Below are positions 16,892 to 26,366 of a DNA stretch of 64,000 bases, piece by piece. Source of the stretch: Rikenellaceae bacterium (GTDB taxonomy: Bacteria; Bacteroidota; Bacteroidia; Bacteroidales; Rikenellaceae); NCBI GenBank assembly GCA_021201795.1, contig JAJQEF010000041.1, positions 1 through 64,000 on the forward strand. The letters run 5' to 3'. The first letter of the stretch is position 1. Every line of letters begins with the position of its first letter. The translations under genes and the position numbers were made by a program. The notes under the pieces were generated by a model. That model had not been told where the DNA came from, did no database searches, and saw only the letters and a program-made list of their open reading frames with translations.

Positions 16892-18167
16892 CTAATTATC
16901 GTTTTGGGTTATAGAATTTACAATTTCAAGTTTTGATGCCTTATATGCCGGTATTCCTGCCGATAAAATATTTAACACAATACTGAACAGAAAAACAGAA
17001 ATAATTACAGGCCAGGAAAATAAGGCACTTACAGGGATTGTTCCGTCGGCAGGAATCCCCAGAAGCCAATGTCTTAAACTAAAGATTATAAGATAAGAGA
17101 GTAAAAGTCCTATCACCCCTCCTATTAAAGAAGTTAGCATATTTTCATAAAGAATCTGGAATAAAATAACATGACGTTTCGCACCAAATGCTTTTCTCAC
17201 ACCGATTTCCATCATTCTCTTTTTTATACGCGATACACTGAAGCTCGCAAGATTAACTGCAGGAACTAATAATAAAAGGCAAAACAAAATAATGGTTTTT
17301 TGCCGTTCACTACGGATTATATCGGTTTCCTCATCAATATTTTTAGACGAAATATCAATTACATAATTATTTCGTGAAAATGGCCCTTGCAAGTAAATTT
17401 TGCTTGACTCATTAACAATATCATGCTTTCTTTCAACTTCACGTATTTCACTGATTATTGCCGGAAAATCTTTTTTATTATATGCCTGCAACATAATAAT
17501 TCCTCCTTTCCGCTGAAAATCACTTGATGAAGTTACAGGGACCCAAATATCTCCCGCCGCTTCAGTGAATATTGGAGAAACATCCCGGACGATACCAATT
17601 ATACGAAAAGGAATAAATGTTATTTCTATAATCTTTCCTATTGGATTTTCGCCTGAGAAAATTTTTTCAGCCATACTCTCGGAAACAACGGCAACCTGGA
17701 CGCCCGACTCATACTCCTCTTTATCGAATGGCCTCCCTTCCACAAAAGAAAAAGACATAATTTTCCAATAAGAATCATCCGTAGTACGAACCGCTGCATC
17801 AATAGTTTTTTTTAGTACCTTGACGATTGACTAGCATGGAAGTGGACTAAGGATTATTTTCATTTACGAATGAAATATATTCCGGAGTACGGAGAGTAAA
17901 GAGATATTCCTTTGCAAGTTCATAGTTTATATTTCCTCCTCTGAGTCTTCCTCCGGTAGAGGATTCACTGAATAAATATTGTGATTTAAGATACATCGTT
18001 CTATTACGATTAATCTCAGGTGCAATGCTGATATTTTTAACTTCGTCCGTAACAATAATTGTCATTATAATGCCAATTGCCAATGCGGTACCCATTATTG
18101 CAATGATGCTGATAAACTTATTTTGTTTCAGCATTTGCCATGCTTGTTTAATATAAACCTTATGCAT
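16892..18167 (-). pseudogene. FtsX/MacB-type ABC permease 1, broken twice
   Basis: Two frames carry one permease. The N-terminal piece (17847-18167) has M-H-K-V-Y-I-K-Q-A-W and a transmembrane helix, then ends at a TAG (17847-17849). The C-terminal piece (16892-17758) has SFSFVEGRPFDKEEYESG, three helices and the FtsX segment RMMEIGVRKAFGAKRHVILF. Reading past the TAG gives STSMLVNRQGTKK, and a run of eight A/T pairs at 17806-17813 shifts the frame. With seven A the sequence runs K-K-T-I-D-A-A-V-R-T-T-D-D-S-Y-W-K-I-M-S-F, exactly the family pattern. The gene therefore has one nonsense codon (TAG, derivable from CAG) and one insertion. It is probably inactive. Confidence 0.8.
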
Positions 18168-18178
18168 AAATCAGTGGA

Positions 18179-18847
18179 TTATTCTATTCTTCTTCCATCT
18201 AAAAAACGCACTGTGCGGGAAGTTTCCTTCGCTAATTCATCGTCATGCGTAACCATAATAATAGTAGAACCCTCTTTATTAAGACTATGGAGGATCCCCA
18301 TAATTTCAGCACCCATTTGACTATCTAAATTTCCTGTCGGTTCATCCGCAAGAAAAATTTTCGGAGCTCCAACGATAGCCCTGGCGATCGCAACACGTTG
18401 ACACTGTCCTCCGGAAATTTGTGTTGGATAATGCTTTAACCTATGCGACAACCCTACTTTATCAAGCACTTCTAAGGCCATTTCACGACGCTGTTTACTG
18501 CTGACCTTTCGATATGAAAGAGGTAATTCTACATTATCAAGAACATTTAGCGAATTAATCAAATGGAAACTTTGGAAAATAAATCCAAGTGTTTTATTTC
18601 TGAACTCTGCGAGCTGTGCCTCTTTCATCTGATTCGTTTCAATACCGTCAATTATTATTTCACCCTCATTAGCCACATCAAAAAGTCCTAAGACATTCAG
18701 CATTGTACTTTTACCACATCCGGACGGTCCCATGATGGATAAAAACTCCCCTTTTTCAACATCTAGGTTTACATTTTCTAATGCTACGGTTTCGACATCC
18801 CATGTACGATATATTTTAGTAACACCTTTGATTTCTATTAATGACAT
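18179..18847 (-). CDS. MacB/LolD-type ABC transporter ATPase
   Basis: 222 residues, the normal size for a MacB/LolD-class ATPase. Walker A GPSGCGKST (about 40), Q-loop F-Q-S-F-H-L, signature ISGGQCQRVAIARAI, Walker B I-F-L-A-D-E-P-T-G-N-L-D and switch H (MVTHDDEL) are all present. It energises the two FtsX-type permeases of the same operon. In this architecture the permeases act as mechanotransmitters that push substrate from the periplasm through the HlyD/TolC channel. Intact, lying between the broken HlyD and the broken permease 1. Confidence 0.92.
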   Translation of the reverse strand: MSLIEIKGVTKIYRTWDVETVALENVNLDVEKGEFLSIMGPSGCGKSTMLNVLGLFDVANEGEIIIDGIETNQMKEAQLAEFRNKTLGFIFQSFHLINSLNVLDNVELPLSYRKVSSKQRREMALEVLDKVGLSHRLKHYPTQISGGQCQRVAIARAIVGAPKIFLADEPTGNLDSQMGAEIMGILHSLNKEGSTIIMVTHDDELAKETSRTVRFLDGRRIE

Positions 18848-18857
18848 TGGAAATTAG

Positions 18858-20104
18858 TTATTTGATTAATACTTCGTTTTTATTTCTATATCGTTCCATA
18901 TCTGATAATATAACACGCTCCCCAGGCTTCAGTCCGTGTATAACCTCTACATATTCAAAACTTGCCTTACCTAATGTAACTCTGCGTTTAACCGCTTTTC
19001 GTCCCTCGATCACCCATAAAAAAGCGTCGCCTTCCATTAAGTTTATAAAACGTGAATTAGGGATTCGCACAACATCGTCCACTATACCATAGAAAATATT
19101 GACATCGGCACTCAACCCTCCCCGTAAACCGGGATGAGAGGAATCTTCAGGGATAACGGTAAAATTTATAAGCCCATTGGTTACTGAAGGAGTAACGGAG
19201 ACAATGGTCCCATTCTGTCGGATATTACCAATGGATATTAACGCTTTGGCACCAGGAGAAATTTTTTCCCTGTGTCCATCGGCAATTTCACATTCGACTT
19301 TAAAACTCGAAAGGTCGGAAATAATTGCTAACTGCGTTCCATCCGAAATCTGAGTTCCTATTTGGTCAAGAATAAATGTAAGAATTGCAGTTTTAGGCGA
19401 AAGAACGCGGGCATTCTTTAATAATCGCGCTCTTTCTGAAAGGGTTCTTTCAAAAATATTCAGTCCGAGCCTTTTTATCTGTAATTCCGCCTCAGCGTGT
19501 TTTCTTTCATTCTCTATTTTTTGAACCAACTGTTGGTAATATAATTGCGCTTCTTCATAATTTAACTCTGCCCTGCGTACTTTATCTTCTGTACCGGCAC
19601 CTATAGATAACAGATATTTTTCCGACTCCAGATCGGCCTGAAGTTGTTTTACCTGCATTTCCTTTAATTTAAGTTGCATATTTAATTCCGAAAGAGAATT
19701 TTCCAGATTTACCCGAACCTGTATTTCCTGGCTTTTAAGAACCTCATATTCATCAAGTTTTTGGTTATATTCTGTTTCTACAGAAGTGAGATCTAGTTTA
19801 AGAAGCGGTTCGCCAGCAAAAATACTGTCCCCAGGTTTTTTGTATACCTCCAGTATCCTGCTGCTTACCGGAGAAACTACTATTTCTTCATTCAAGGGTG
19901 TAAGTTTACCGGAAGCAGACACCGTAAATTCAATAGTACCATTGTCTGCATTCCCGATTAACAATGACCTCTAACTCAGGCTCTCTTTCAAAAAAAGGCT
20001 GATAACCCATATTATAATCACCACACCAGCAAGAACACCCAGGATTTTAATCAGCGACTTCCTCCTTTTTTTCGTTTTTCTTCGTTCGAAACTACTCTAT
20101 CCAT
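18858..20104 (-). pseudogene. HlyD-family membrane-fusion protein, broken twice
   Basis: The frame 18858-19964 encodes the periplasmic adaptor: lipoyl half-motif (TVSASGKLTPLNEEIVVSPV, YKKPGDSIFAGEPLLKLDL), a long coiled-coil hairpin, and beta-barrel/membrane-proximal domains. The start belongs at the ATG at 20104 (M-D-R-V-V-S-N-E-E-K-R-K-K). A run of seven A/T pairs at 20066-20072 needs one more base to enter the frame RRKSLIKILGVLAGVVIIIW, the inner-membrane anchor. A TAG at 19971-19973 (S-L-S-stop-R-S-L-L-I-G-N-A) then interrupts the anchor-to-adaptor link and could derive from CAG. Two independent lesions argue for decay rather than a single sequencing slip. Confidence 0.8.
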
Positions 20105-20275
20105 CTTAAACAAATATATTTTTCAGTATTTCTACCATATTGTATCTAAATTTTATAAAACCAATAAATAAGCTGCTGATCTATTTAATTATTTTATTAA
20201 ATTACACTTAAGTTAAAAATGTAATATAGGAATTATTGGTTAAAAATAGCATTATTCATAAGGAAAAACCGGTTT

Positions 20276-21049
20276 TTATAATGACAAATCATGTTGAAGC
20301 TTACGGGCATTTAAACTCATCTTATGGCTTCCCGGAGAATGTCCAAAAACCCGATGAAAGCATTCAGTCATTCTTTTGATATTAGAGAACCCTGATAATT
20401 TAGCGACTTCATTCATATTAAGCCCATCATTAGTCATCAATTTTTCTGCATGCTTAACCTTTAAAATCAATAAAATTTTTTTAGGAGGTAAAAGTTGAAA
20501 ACGCTGAAATTCCCGGGTTAACACAGAATCCGACACATCAAGCATTTCAGAAAGCGTTGAAACTTTCATTATACTAACGTACATATTCTCAATTAAATGC
20601 AGACATTTTTTGAGTAGTTCTGAATAAGAATCATGGTCTTTTTGAATTGCTATTTCCGCAAGAGTGAGAGAATTATTATTTTGAGAAATAAGATAGGTAA
20701 CTTCTTTACAGACCATATCGATATCCTGAATGCTGATAACTTTTTCAATTCCCCATTCTCCCAATAACCGGGCAGTTTCAAGATTTTTTTCTTCCAATAT
20801 AACTATGGTGGGCACAGTCATAAAGCTATTTTTTAAAATCTTAATTGGAGATATAAGTTCCTCTGATTGTGTAGAATAGTAGATTACTATGGAATCAACA
20901 ACCTCAGCCCTTAATAGATTGGATAAAGATTGGAAATTTTTTTTCTCAATTAAATTAAAGGAATATTTCAAGCGTTCCGCCAATGTATTGCTTTCCGGAG
21001 AATATAAAGCAACATTCCACTGGCTGTCAGTAGTAGTTTGGGGCTTCAT
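20276..21049 (-). CDS. AraC-family transcriptional regulator with receiver-like N-domain
   Basis: 257 residues. The C-terminal 100 residues form an AraC double HTH: S-T-L-S-E-M-L-D-V-S-D-S-V-L-T-R-E-F-Q-R-F, then L-N-M-N-E-V-A-K-L-S-G-F-S-N-I-K-R-M-T-E-C-F and F-G-H-S-P-G. The N-terminal half alternates strands and helices like a CheY-type domain (VDSIVIYY, TVPTIVILEE, WGIEKVISI), but no acidic pocket or phospho-Asp is evident, so it is a degenerate sensor or dimerisation domain. It lies 171 bases upstream of the exporter operon on the same strand and probably controls it, and perhaps the peptide genes. Confidence 0.75.
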   Translation of the reverse strand: MKPQTTTDSQWNVALYSPESNTLAERLKYSFNLIEKKNFQSLSNLLRAEVVDSIVIYYSTQSEELISPIKILKNSFMTVPTIVILEEKNLETARLLGEWGIEKVISIQDIDMVCKEVTYLISQNNNSLTLAEIAIQKDHDSYSELLKKCLHLIENMYVSIMKVSTLSEMLDVSDSVLTREFQRFQLLPPKKILLILKVKHAEKLMTNDGLNMNEVAKLSGFSNIKRMTECFHRVFGHSPGSHKMSLNARKLQHDLSL

Positions 21050-21372
21050 AAAAGGGGTTCATAGTTTTTTTGTAGGGTAAATATAGGTATTTTTTTAGTT
21101 ATTCCATAAATATTTAATATAATTTTTAGTTAATATTACAATATTTTAATTATTAAAACATTAACAATGTAATTATTGATATCTTATAATCAACATTTTC
21201 ACCATCTTATTACTGATGAGGGCAAAATTATTACAATACATATTTTAAAAATAATATCCTCTCCAAACAAAGAAACGGTTTCCTTCATCTTTCTTACAGC
21301 AAAGGAATACATCCTCTTAACCAATATCCGTACATGTAGCCGCATTGAAGAGGAAATTTCCATGGTACAATA
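21050..21372. other. Gene-poor AT-rich stretch
   Basis: 323 bases upstream of the AraC regulator. Short open frames exist on both strands at about 21176-21363, but neither resembles a protein I know and they overlap each other. The AT-rich part nearest 21050 should contain the regulator's promoter. Nothing else is supported. Confidence 0.3.
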
Positions 21373-21622
21373 TCATTCCGATTGATTATCGGTTACTTCA
21401 AGAGGCCTCATATATATAGATCCGGGCTTCCGTAGATTAGCCATTAACCGTTGAGTCAATTTAATTCTTATTTCTTGTGACAACCATTATCAGTAATAAC
21501 TAATATAACTATATCGCTGTCATTAAGCATATCTTCCTACCAAGAACCCTATGATGTGTCAATAACTCTTCAATTACCGCCTGCACACGGGCAGCCTGAT
21601 ATGATCTGATATTGTCATTCAT
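21373..21622 (-). pseudogene. Decayed small ORF of unknown function
   Basis: From the ATG at 21622 one frame reads NDNIRSYQAARVQAVIEELL then THHRVLGRKICLM before a stop. A second frame continues with NDSDIVILVITDNGCHKK. A third, after one missing A in AAGAAATAAG, gives IRIKLTQRLMANLRKPGSIY followed by MRPLEVTDNQSE and a TGA at 21373-21375. Joined, these would make a compact protein of about 85 residues with an alpha-beta pattern. Two frameshifts make it a pseudogene. Family unknown. Confidence 0.5.
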
Positions 21623-21644
21623 ATTATAACAAATAAAAAAGAGC

Positions 21645-22571
21645 CTATAAAGATGATGTTTCAAAAGAGTTCTTCAACGGTTCCGGATGTATCATAATAT
21701 GGGTATCGGCACCGAACTCCTCCTTTAATCGTTTTTCTATTTCGGTTATTATTCGATGAGCTTGTTCAATTGTAATCATCCCATTCATTCTTATATGAAA
21801 CTCAATTGCATCTATAGTCCCGATTTTGCGGGTATGGAGATTATGAAGATTGCTTACTCCGTCGAAACTATCCACTATCTGAACTATCCTATTTTCAATC
21901 TCTTCCGGGATTGTTTTTTCAGTCAATTCATCAAATGGTGATTTCATCAACTGGAAAGCTGATTTAACGATAAAAACACTCACTACAAAAGCGGCAAGAG
22001 GATCAAGGATTATCCATTTCTCTCCGAGAAATATGGCGCCACCTATACCGATTGCAGTTCCGATAGAAGAATATGCATCGCTGCGATGATGCCATCCGTT
22101 TGCAATCACAGCATCGGAATTCAGTTTCTTCCCTTTTCTAACAGTATAACGGTATAGAATCTCTTTGGCTATAATGGAAATAATTGCCGCCCAGAATGCT
22201 ATCATACCTGGGCTCTCAAGTTGTGCACCTTTCACTACGACTATGATTTTAACAACAGCATTATATCCGATCAATATCCCGACACCAAGAAGAATAATGC
22301 CGATAAAAAAAGTGGCGAATGTCTCGAATTTACCATGTCCATATCTGTGATTTTCGTCTTCCGGTTTGCCTGATATTCTGACTAAGACTATAACGATGGC
22401 ATCCGTAACAAAGTCAGATAATGAGTGAACCGCATCCGCAATCATTGCTGCACTTCGGCCAAAAATTCCGGCGGTAAATTTGGCTAAAAGAAGAACGAAA
22501 TTTACAACACTTCCTATGAGAGTAACTTTATATATTTCTTCTTCGCGTCGTTTTCTCGGTAATGATTCCAT
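21645..22571 (-). CDS. Cation diffusion facilitator (Zn/Fe/Mn efflux)
   Basis: 308 residues, a complete CDF transporter. Six transmembrane helices fill the first 210 residues. The metal site D-A-V-H-S-L-S-D in helix 2 and a second H-H-R-S-D-A-Y-S in helix 5 are the H/D-x3-D pairs that set metal binding. The Y-G-H-G-K-F-E-T loop is diagnostic, and the C-terminal cytosolic domain (DGVSNLHNLHTRKIGTIDAI, then MIHPEP) dimerises and senses metal. It exports divalent cations, probably Zn or Fe, across the inner membrane in exchange for protons. Monocistronic. Confidence 0.92.
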   Translation of the reverse strand: MESLPRKRREEEIYKVTLIGSVVNFVLLLAKFTAGIFGRSAAMIADAVHSLSDFVTDAIVIVLVRISGKPEDENHRYGHGKFETFATFFIGIILLGVGILIGYNAVVKIIVVVKGAQLESPGMIAFWAAIISIIAKEILYRYTVRKGKKLNSDAVIANGWHHRSDAYSSIGTAIGIGGAIFLGEKWIILDPLAAFVVSVFIVKSAFQLMKSPFDELTEKTIPEEIENRIVQIVDSFDGVSNLHNLHTRKIGTIDAIEFHIRMNGMITIEQAHRIITEIEKRLKEEFGADTHIMIHPEPLKNSFETSSL

Positions 22572-22700
22572 GATTTTTAAAATTATATCTTAAATTAAAG
22601 TTTTTGAAGGTAGTAAATTGGGCATTACAGATCTCTCCTCAGTTTTTATTGCCCTGATACTCCCCTATTACAATTTCCATCAAAATATTATTTAATAAAG

Positions 22701-22733
22701 AAAAGAGCCAGACGGTTCACGTCTGGCTCTTTT
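22701..22733. terminator. Perfect-stem terminator
   Basis: AAAAGAGCCAGAC (22701-22713) pairs perfectly with GTCTGGCTCTTTT (22721-22733) around a 7-base loop. It lies downstream of the minus-strand acetyltransferase gene, whose transcript it should end. The surrounding 336 bases (22572-22907) hold no gene. Confidence 0.85.
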
Positions 22734-22907
22734 GTAGTTTTCCTTTTATCCGTCAATGTCGGATCCGGCAGTTTATTTTTGTACAATGAACTTCTCATTT
22801 TTGGCTTATTCATTTACAAAAATAGGATTTTTTATAAAAAAACAATATAGATCATCTAAAAGCTAAGCTCACTAATTTATCTATGCCATAATAAGGCGTC
22901 GTAATTA

Positions 22908-23675
22908 TTATTTTCTTAGTATTCTCTTTAGATAACTGACATCCAGCAAGTTAACTGTTTCGAATTTTCCTTTATAAAATACAGCCCAATTATTAAAAAC
23001 ATAAGGGAGTTCCTTTGCTTTTTGCAGAGTATCTACCAGAATTAAAGTCACAGGAACGCCGTTAGTTTCGCAATACTGTTTTACCATATCGATGGTTTGT
23101 CGGATATATGGACACTGCATGCCGTAATAAATAGTTAGACATTTGCTTTGAATTTCTTGCATTTTAACATTTTGTGCGAACTTCGGCGTAGTTCCGTCGA
23201 AGGATAGTGCAAGCAATTCATATCCGTTATCGGTATTATCGACTACCTCGAAACCAAACTTCTTTGCAAATGATTGGCTTGAAAGCCAAGCCTTCTGTTT
23301 TTTCGCTCCGAGCATACAAACTCCGGATTTACCTTTTTCTTTGGCATCAGTTATACAGTATTCCATAAGCGATTTACCATACCCTTCCCCTTTATGATTA
23401 CTCCCGGAGACCCACAAGCAATAAATATAATAATAGTTGTTACCAATTATGGGAACCCAGGCTGTTTCAAGGGGTGAATATTCGATAAAAACCGCAGCAT
23501 TTTCATTTAACTTACGGAAGACATGTCCCTCTTTCAGCCTACCCGACAGCCATTGCCGTTTTGCTTCAACACCCGGATGAGGCTTTTTACTGCGGATTAT
23601 ACAGCATAAATGTTGTTCGGCAAGATTTTCCAGTGTTAAATTAATAAAATCAGGATTTATAGAATTTTTATTCAT
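22908..23675 (-). CDS. GNAT acetyltransferase with YoaP-like C-terminal domain
   Basis: 255 residues. The first 150 form a GNAT domain with the acetyl-CoA loop H-K-G-E-G-Y-G-K-S-L-M-E-Y (about 95-107) and W-V-S-G-S before it. The C-terminal part (about 175-255) carries the thioredoxin-like C-L-T-I-Y-Y-G-M-Q-C-P-Y and VFNNWAVFYKGKFETVNLL, the YoaP family tail. YoaP-type proteins are cytosolic acetyltransferases of undefined substrate. The single-gene unit ends at the hairpin at 22701. Confidence 0.8.
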   Translation of the reverse strand: MNKNSINPDFINLTLENLAEQHLCCIIRSKKPHPGVEAKRQWLSGRLKEGHVFRKLNENAAVFIEYSPLETAWVPIIGNNYYYIYCLWVSGSNHKGEGYGKSLMEYCITDAKEKGKSGVCMLGAKKQKAWLSSQSFAKKFGFEVVDNTDNGYELLALSFDGTTPKFAQNVKMQEIQSKCLTIYYGMQCPYIRQTIDMVKQYCETNGVPVTLILVDTLQKAKELPYVFNNWAVFYKGKFETVNLLDVSYLKRILRK

Positions 23676-23775
23676 ATTACATGGTTTTCAATGCAAATAT
23701 AATATATATAAGTGTGGGAATCGGTAGCAATCCATTATTGTCCTGCGGCGGAAACTGCTTTAGCCACTTTGTCTC

Positions 23776-24036
23776 TATTTGTCAGGGACAAAGCAGTTCG
23801 AAGCTCTGGTATTGACCGGGGAGATGGAGTATTTCGGGAATCCGACGCTGCGGTGGATGCTTGCCTAGACCGCTGTCAAGGTCGAATCGGAGGCAATATC
23901 AACCGGAAAAATAAGAGTCATCGCAGAAAATCGACGGCATCGTGGCGGCAATATCATGGTCCTCGGCGAATTAATGACCGATCAGGTAAAGAACGAATCA
24001 AACGCATATAAGACTGGGATTACTAATGAAACGTAG
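23776..24036 (+). pseudogene. Phage terminase large-subunit relic
   Basis: The plus frame from 23776 reads Y-L-S-G-T-K-Q-F-E-A-L, VLTGEMEYFGNPTLRWMLA, a TAG, then TAVKVESEAISTGKIRVIAE and onward to G-G-N-I-M-V-L-G-E-L-M-T. It ends at TAG 24034-24036. This follows the C-terminal nuclease end of phage TerL proteins (pattern G-N-P-x-L-R-W-M, then K-x-x-S-x-x-K-I-D-G-I-x-A-L-I-M-A-L-G). The N-terminal ATPase part is absent and a stop interrupts it. It is GC-richer than its surroundings and indicates a former prophage at this site. Confidence 0.55.
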
Positions 24037-24193
24037 AAAGAATAGTCCTAAGAACGCCTGTGTGTGGTATCCGGGAAGATGGGGCATTGGGCAGATGCTT
24101 TATCAATTTGTTGAAGTCCGTATTGTAGATTATAATCCGTACAGTACCCAATTCACCGGTAAACAGCCCGAGGGCACACTATGCCATAAGTAG
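24026..24193 (+). other. Small ORF after the terminase relic
   Basis: A 55-codon frame starting inside the terminase relic's end (M-K-R-R-K-N-S-P-K...). It contains W-G-I-G-Q-M-L-Y-Q-F-V-E-V-R and ends G-T-L-C-H-K. The overlap with the preceding frame is typical of packed phage genes, so it may be the start of the next phage gene (portal position), truncated. No family is recognised. Confidence 0.3.
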
Positions 24194-24287
24194 AGAGGTG
24201 TTGAGGTAATAAAGGCATACGGAAACAAAGACGTATCTTTCGATAAGCTTTTTATGTTTAATACGCTAAGCGTTAATACTGTTCACC

Positions 24288-24323
24288 AAAAATAAAAAAA
24301 CGGGTAGAATAAACTGCCCGTTT
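24288..24323 (-). terminator. Terminator of the nitroreductase/hydrolase operon
   Basis: On the minus strand, AACGGGCAG ... CTACCCGTT (stem CGGGCAG/CTACCCG with one G-T pair, 24301-24320) is followed by seven T, an A and five T. Confidence 0.8.
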
Positions 24324-24342
24324 GATATTAACCTTAACCGGA

Positions 24343-24942
24343 TCACTCAGGGAACCCTACCGCATTATTAAGCAGAGGTATCTGGGTATCTTTCAGTTTT
24401 AAAATTTCCTTCAATGCGGTCTTATCCATAAACGCACGGGTTATTGTGGCCAATCCGTTTCCTGCGCAATGCAGGTTTATGTTCTGGCTGACGATCCCTG
24501 CGTCCATCTCCGCCCACGACGAACGGAACGGAGTGAAATCCACTCCGGGATAGTTCTTTTCGGCAGACAGGAAGTGATCGGAATCAGATACGAGAACCAG
24601 CACGACAGGCACGATATTAACGAACTCTTGTCCTCCCGATGTTGCGTGTCTGTGGTCACCTTCGACAATACATACAAGTTCGTGATTGTCCGGATTGTAT
24701 TTATAGACCGCTTGTTCCGTTAAGGCGTAAATATCTATATCCCTGCCGTTGATTGCCGATGCCGCGGTGCGGTATCCGTCGGGGCGGTTAATCCCGTTGG
24801 CCGACCAAAGAAGGTCGGATAGCTGCTGATCTGAGAGTTTGCGCCCGGATATTCCGCCGCGGTAAGACTTCCTGTTGGCAAACGCTTCCTGAATAGTTGC
24901 CCCGCCGTTTTTATTGGGGACGGGTAATTTGATATTTTCCAT
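24343..24942 (-). CDS. Nitroreductase-family protein (SagB-like)
   Basis: 199 residues. It has the N-terminal R-K-S-Y-R-G motif for FMN phosphate binding (about 24-29), L-S-D-L-L-W-S-A-N-G-I-N-R, R-T-A-A-S-A, and the C-terminal E-M-D-A-G-I-V-S-Q-N-I-N-L-H-C-A helix. This is the compact nitroreductase/SagB-type flavoprotein fold common in Bacteroidales, with FMN-dependent reduction of small molecules; the substrate is unknown. It lies downstream of and close to the hydrolase gene on the same strand (18 bases), forming a two-gene unit divergent from the efflux operon. Confidence 0.82.
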   Translation of the reverse strand: MENIKLPVPNKNGGATIQEAFANRKSYRGGISGRKLSDQQLSDLLWSANGINRPDGYRTAASAINGRDIDIYALTEQAVYKYNPDNHELVCIVEGDHRHATSGGQEFVNIVPVVLVLVSDSDHFLSAEKNYPGVDFTPFRSSWAEMDAGIVSQNINLHCAGNGLATITRAFMDKTALKEILKLKDTQIPLLNNAVGFPE

Positions 24943-24960
24943 AAAACTATATTTTAAGGT

Positions 24961-25896
24961 TTACTTTGATTGTCTGAACAGCCAGTCGCGGACGGCACTG
25001 AGTTTATAGGCGTAATCGAACGAGTTCATGTGTTCCATGCCACTGCCGTCTTCCGGTTGAACACTTCCCAACGTAAAGGTAATGAAATTGTGGTCGCATC
25101 CTTTCTCCAACATCTGTTCTACTAGGCAGTTCTGTTCTCCTTCCGGAAGTTTAGCGCTCCATTCCGCTTTGGTTACGCACGCGGCTTCTTTCTCCAATAC
25201 CTCACCGAGGGCAGCCATTCCTTTGGGCGCCTTCTCGTCCCCGGCAGCGACGATATAGAAAAACTTATGGTCAGCGAATCCGCCCATGCCGGTGATATCC
25301 CACTGACAGGAGACAAAAACGGACGCGGCGAACAGATCCGGATAGGCGATATTAAAATAGAGCGACATCATTCCTCCCATCGACTGGCCTGTGGTATATA
25401 TCCGGTTGGGGTCGATACTGTAATGTTTCACCACCTGGTCGAGAAGACGGATGGTCATATCTACCTCGTATGAGGTGCTGCCATTATCCCCGACCGTGAC
25501 GGTCGTATATTGCGGGACAACCACGAAACACGGATGCTTTCTCTGGTCCTCTTCCGTTACCCATACCAAAGCGCCGTAACCTTGAGTAAGGGGTACGGTT
25601 ACATCTTTGCCGACGGTGCTGGCATCGGCTATGAACATTACAAGTGGATAGTTCTGGCTTCCGTCGTAATCCCGGGGAATAAAGAGGTTGTATTGCATGG
25701 TGTTGCCGTTCTCCTGTTCCGAGTAGGTAAACTGCTCGAATTTCGGGACATTCTCTTCTATGAGGTTTTGTAAAATCACGTCACCGCTTTTATCCACCAT
25801 TCCGCCTCCGCGTCCTCCGCGTGGCTGGGCTTCGGCAGAAAGAGCAATAAAACAAAGTGCCGTAAAGGTCATTAATGTGAAGATATTACGTTTCAT
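24961..25896 (-). CDS. Secreted alpha/beta hydrolase
   Basis: The ATG at 25896 is chosen because it gives a 311-residue protein with a clear signal peptide (M-K-R-N-I-F-T-L-M-T-F-T-A-L-C-F-I-A-L-S-A-E-A-Q). The nucleophile elbow T-T-G-Q-S-M-G-G-M-M (Ser of G-x-S-x-G) is typical of esterase/phospholipase-like hydrolases of the PHB-depolymerase group. A candidate catalytic Asp lies in I-V-A-A-G-D-E-K and a His in K-G-C-D-H-N or G-M-E-H-M. The N-terminal Gly/Arg-rich stretch PRGGRGGG is unusual. An exported esterase or peptidase of unknown substrate. Confidence 0.78.
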   Translation of the reverse strand: MKRNIFTLMTFTALCFIALSAEAQPRGGRGGGMVDKSGDVILQNLIEENVPKFEQFTYSEQENGNTMQYNLFIPRDYDGSQNYPLVMFIADASTVGKDVTVPLTQGYGALVWVTEEDQRKHPCFVVVPQYTTVTVGDNGSTSYEVDMTIRLLDQVVKHYSIDPNRIYTTGQSMGGMMSLYFNIAYPDLFAASVFVSCQWDITGMGGFADHKFFYIVAAGDEKAPKGMAALGEVLEKEAACVTKAEWSAKLPEGEQNCLVEQMLEKGCDHNFITFTLGSVQPEDGSGMEHMNSFDYAYKLSAVRDWLFRQSK

Positions 25897-25926
25897 ATAG
25901 GTCGTTTTATATCGAAAGATAATCAA

Positions 25927-26366
25927 AAATTGCGCTGGATGGTAAGTTTATTCCGTTAATATAACCCCTTTGTTGTGTAGGTAATATTTTGACGAATTCC
26001 TCTCTATCGGCCAGTCCAACCAATCACCAAAACAGATGGCGCAAGTTAGCCATTATGAAACATCGAACTTAAAATCTTCCATATAAGAGTAGGTTTTCAG
26101 TCATAACAGTTAAGTACTCAGAGCAGGGAAGATGAAATATGATGGGTATGCCCAAATGATCAGTAATTGGGAGAGGACGGGTTATTCGATATAGTTAGAA
26201 TAAATATGCAGAGCCTATCTTGACGGCCAGAAAAACTATCAAATCATAATTTACAAAAAAAAAGTTGCATAGTATTTGTATTTTACTTAAATTTGAATAT
26301 TTATTAACTATACTTAATAGTACTATTAATAAGAATAATTTACTTTATTACAAGTCTGAAATATAC
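25927..26366. promoter_or_regulatory. Divergent intergenic region with a possible transposase scrap
   Basis: It separates the hydrolase (minus) from the TetR-led efflux operon (plus) and must hold both promoters and the TetR operator, though no clear palindrome stands out. At 26132-26194 a 20-codon frame (MKYDGYAQMISNWERTGYSI) resembles the N-terminal Y-x-x-M-I-x-x-W-x-x-S-G motif of IS66-type accessory proteins, a weak hint of an old insertion. Confidence 0.35.

Noticed and set aside
23712..24011. Plus-strand 99-codon frame rich in Arg
   Set aside because: It is an off-frame reading of the terminase relic, whose own frame matches TerL patterns.
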